The translations under genes and the position numbers were made by a program. Shown here piece by piece: positions 63,884 through 64,000 of a stretch of 64,000 nt of DNA (position 1 is the stretch's first letter; each line of letters begins with the position of its first letter). A model generated the notes under the pieces. The model did no database searches and had not been told where the DNA came from. It saw nothing but the letters and a program-made list of their open reading frames with translations. The DNA comes from Blastocladiella emersonii ATCC 22665 (lineage: Eukaryota > Blastocladiomycota > Blastocladiomycetes > Blastocladiales > Blastocladiaceae): positions 1-64,000 of the forward strand of contig JANHCV010000016.1 in NCBI GenBank assembly GCA_025594325.1. Reading direction: 5' to 3'.

Positions 63884-64000
63884 ATGGGGAACGCTTCCTC
63901 GACCCCGTCACTGGCCGCCCGCCGCCACCGCGGCCTGACGTCGTACGCCTCGAACCCGCTGGCCGTCGTCTCCCCGCTCTTCGTCACGCGCGCCGCGACC
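63884..64000 (+). CDS. LURP-one-related protein 3, N-terminus (cut by window edge)
   Basis: The frame starting at 63884 encodes MGNASSTPSLAARRHRGLTS and then YASNPLAVVSPLFVTRAAT to the last base. This matches the start of genes 1 and 2 (MGN-S, ASNPLA, P-F). Gly2 and Ser6 again form an N-myristoylation signal. Only 39 codons are visible. Confidence 0.72.
   Translation, partial: MGNASSTPSLAARRHRGLTSYASNPLAVVSPLFVTRAAT

Overview
The window is eukaryotic nuclear DNA: GC-rich, with genes split by short introns (mostly about 53-100 bp). Most introns begin GTACG(T/C/G) and end in TAG or CAG, often with CTAAC or CTAAT upstream of the acceptor. The gene set points to an early-diverging zoosporic (flagellated) fungus. 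It pairs fungal-type genes (a Spa2-like polarity protein, a His/Gln/Pro-tailed TFIIH Tfb2, GATA factors) with an LRRCC1-like leucine-rich-repeat/coiled-coil protein, a family tied to centrioles and cilia. Blastocladiomycota would fit the GC content and gene mix, but that placement is inference. Nearly every exon-intron model below sums to a multiple of three, which is an internal check on the splice sites.

Layout. 0.4-2.3 kb: a GOST-like seven-helix membrane protein (-). 2.7-4.6 kb: RanBP1 (-). 5.6-10.0 kb: a two-finger GATA factor (+). 10.1-15.1 kb: a 1525-codon gene (-) joining four RanBP1-type domains to an eIF2B-delta-like protein. 15.3-16.8 kb: ordinary eIF2B-delta (-). 17.0-18.0 kb: ERH (+). 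18.1-20.1 kb: an SRA/YDG methyl-DNA-reader-like protein (-). 20.7-32.6 kb: a giant palindrome with 3457-bp arms, each carrying a tRNA-Ala(UGC) and a Ser-Gln-rich protein gene. The arms flank a 4995-bp spacer with two cytochrome P450 genes. 32.9-34.7 kb: RasGEF-like (+). 35.1-37.3 kb: Spa2-like (-). 38.0-40.1 kb: TFIIH Tfb2 (+). 40.2-41.9 kb: Glo3-type ArfGAP (-). 42.2-45.3 kb: LRRCC1-like (+). 45.5-49.2 kb: two more P450s, one with an in-frame stop. 49.3-51.2 kb: a mucin-like single-pass membrane protein (-). 51.8-52.5 kb: a mini SRA protein (+). 52.8-54.3 kb: choline/ethanolamine phosphotransferase (-) with a UGA-CUA stop followed by 88 open in-frame codons. 54.6-57.5 kb: Prp5/DDX46 helicase (+). 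57.9-61.5 kb: an unrecognised coiled-coil protein with a C-terminal membrane segment (+). 61.8-64 kb: three tandem LURP-one-related genes (+), the last cut by the window edge.

Most of the genes are unrelated housekeeping functions. The linked themes are Ran and translation initiation (RanBP1, the RanBD-eIF2B-delta fusion and eIF2B-delta within 14 kb), a dispersed four-member P450 family, two SRA genes sharing a 17-nt microexon, and the LURP-one cluster. The best candidates for something undescribed are the RanBD-eIF2B-delta fusion, the putative programmed stop-codon readthrough in the phosphotransferase, and the near-perfect palindrome.
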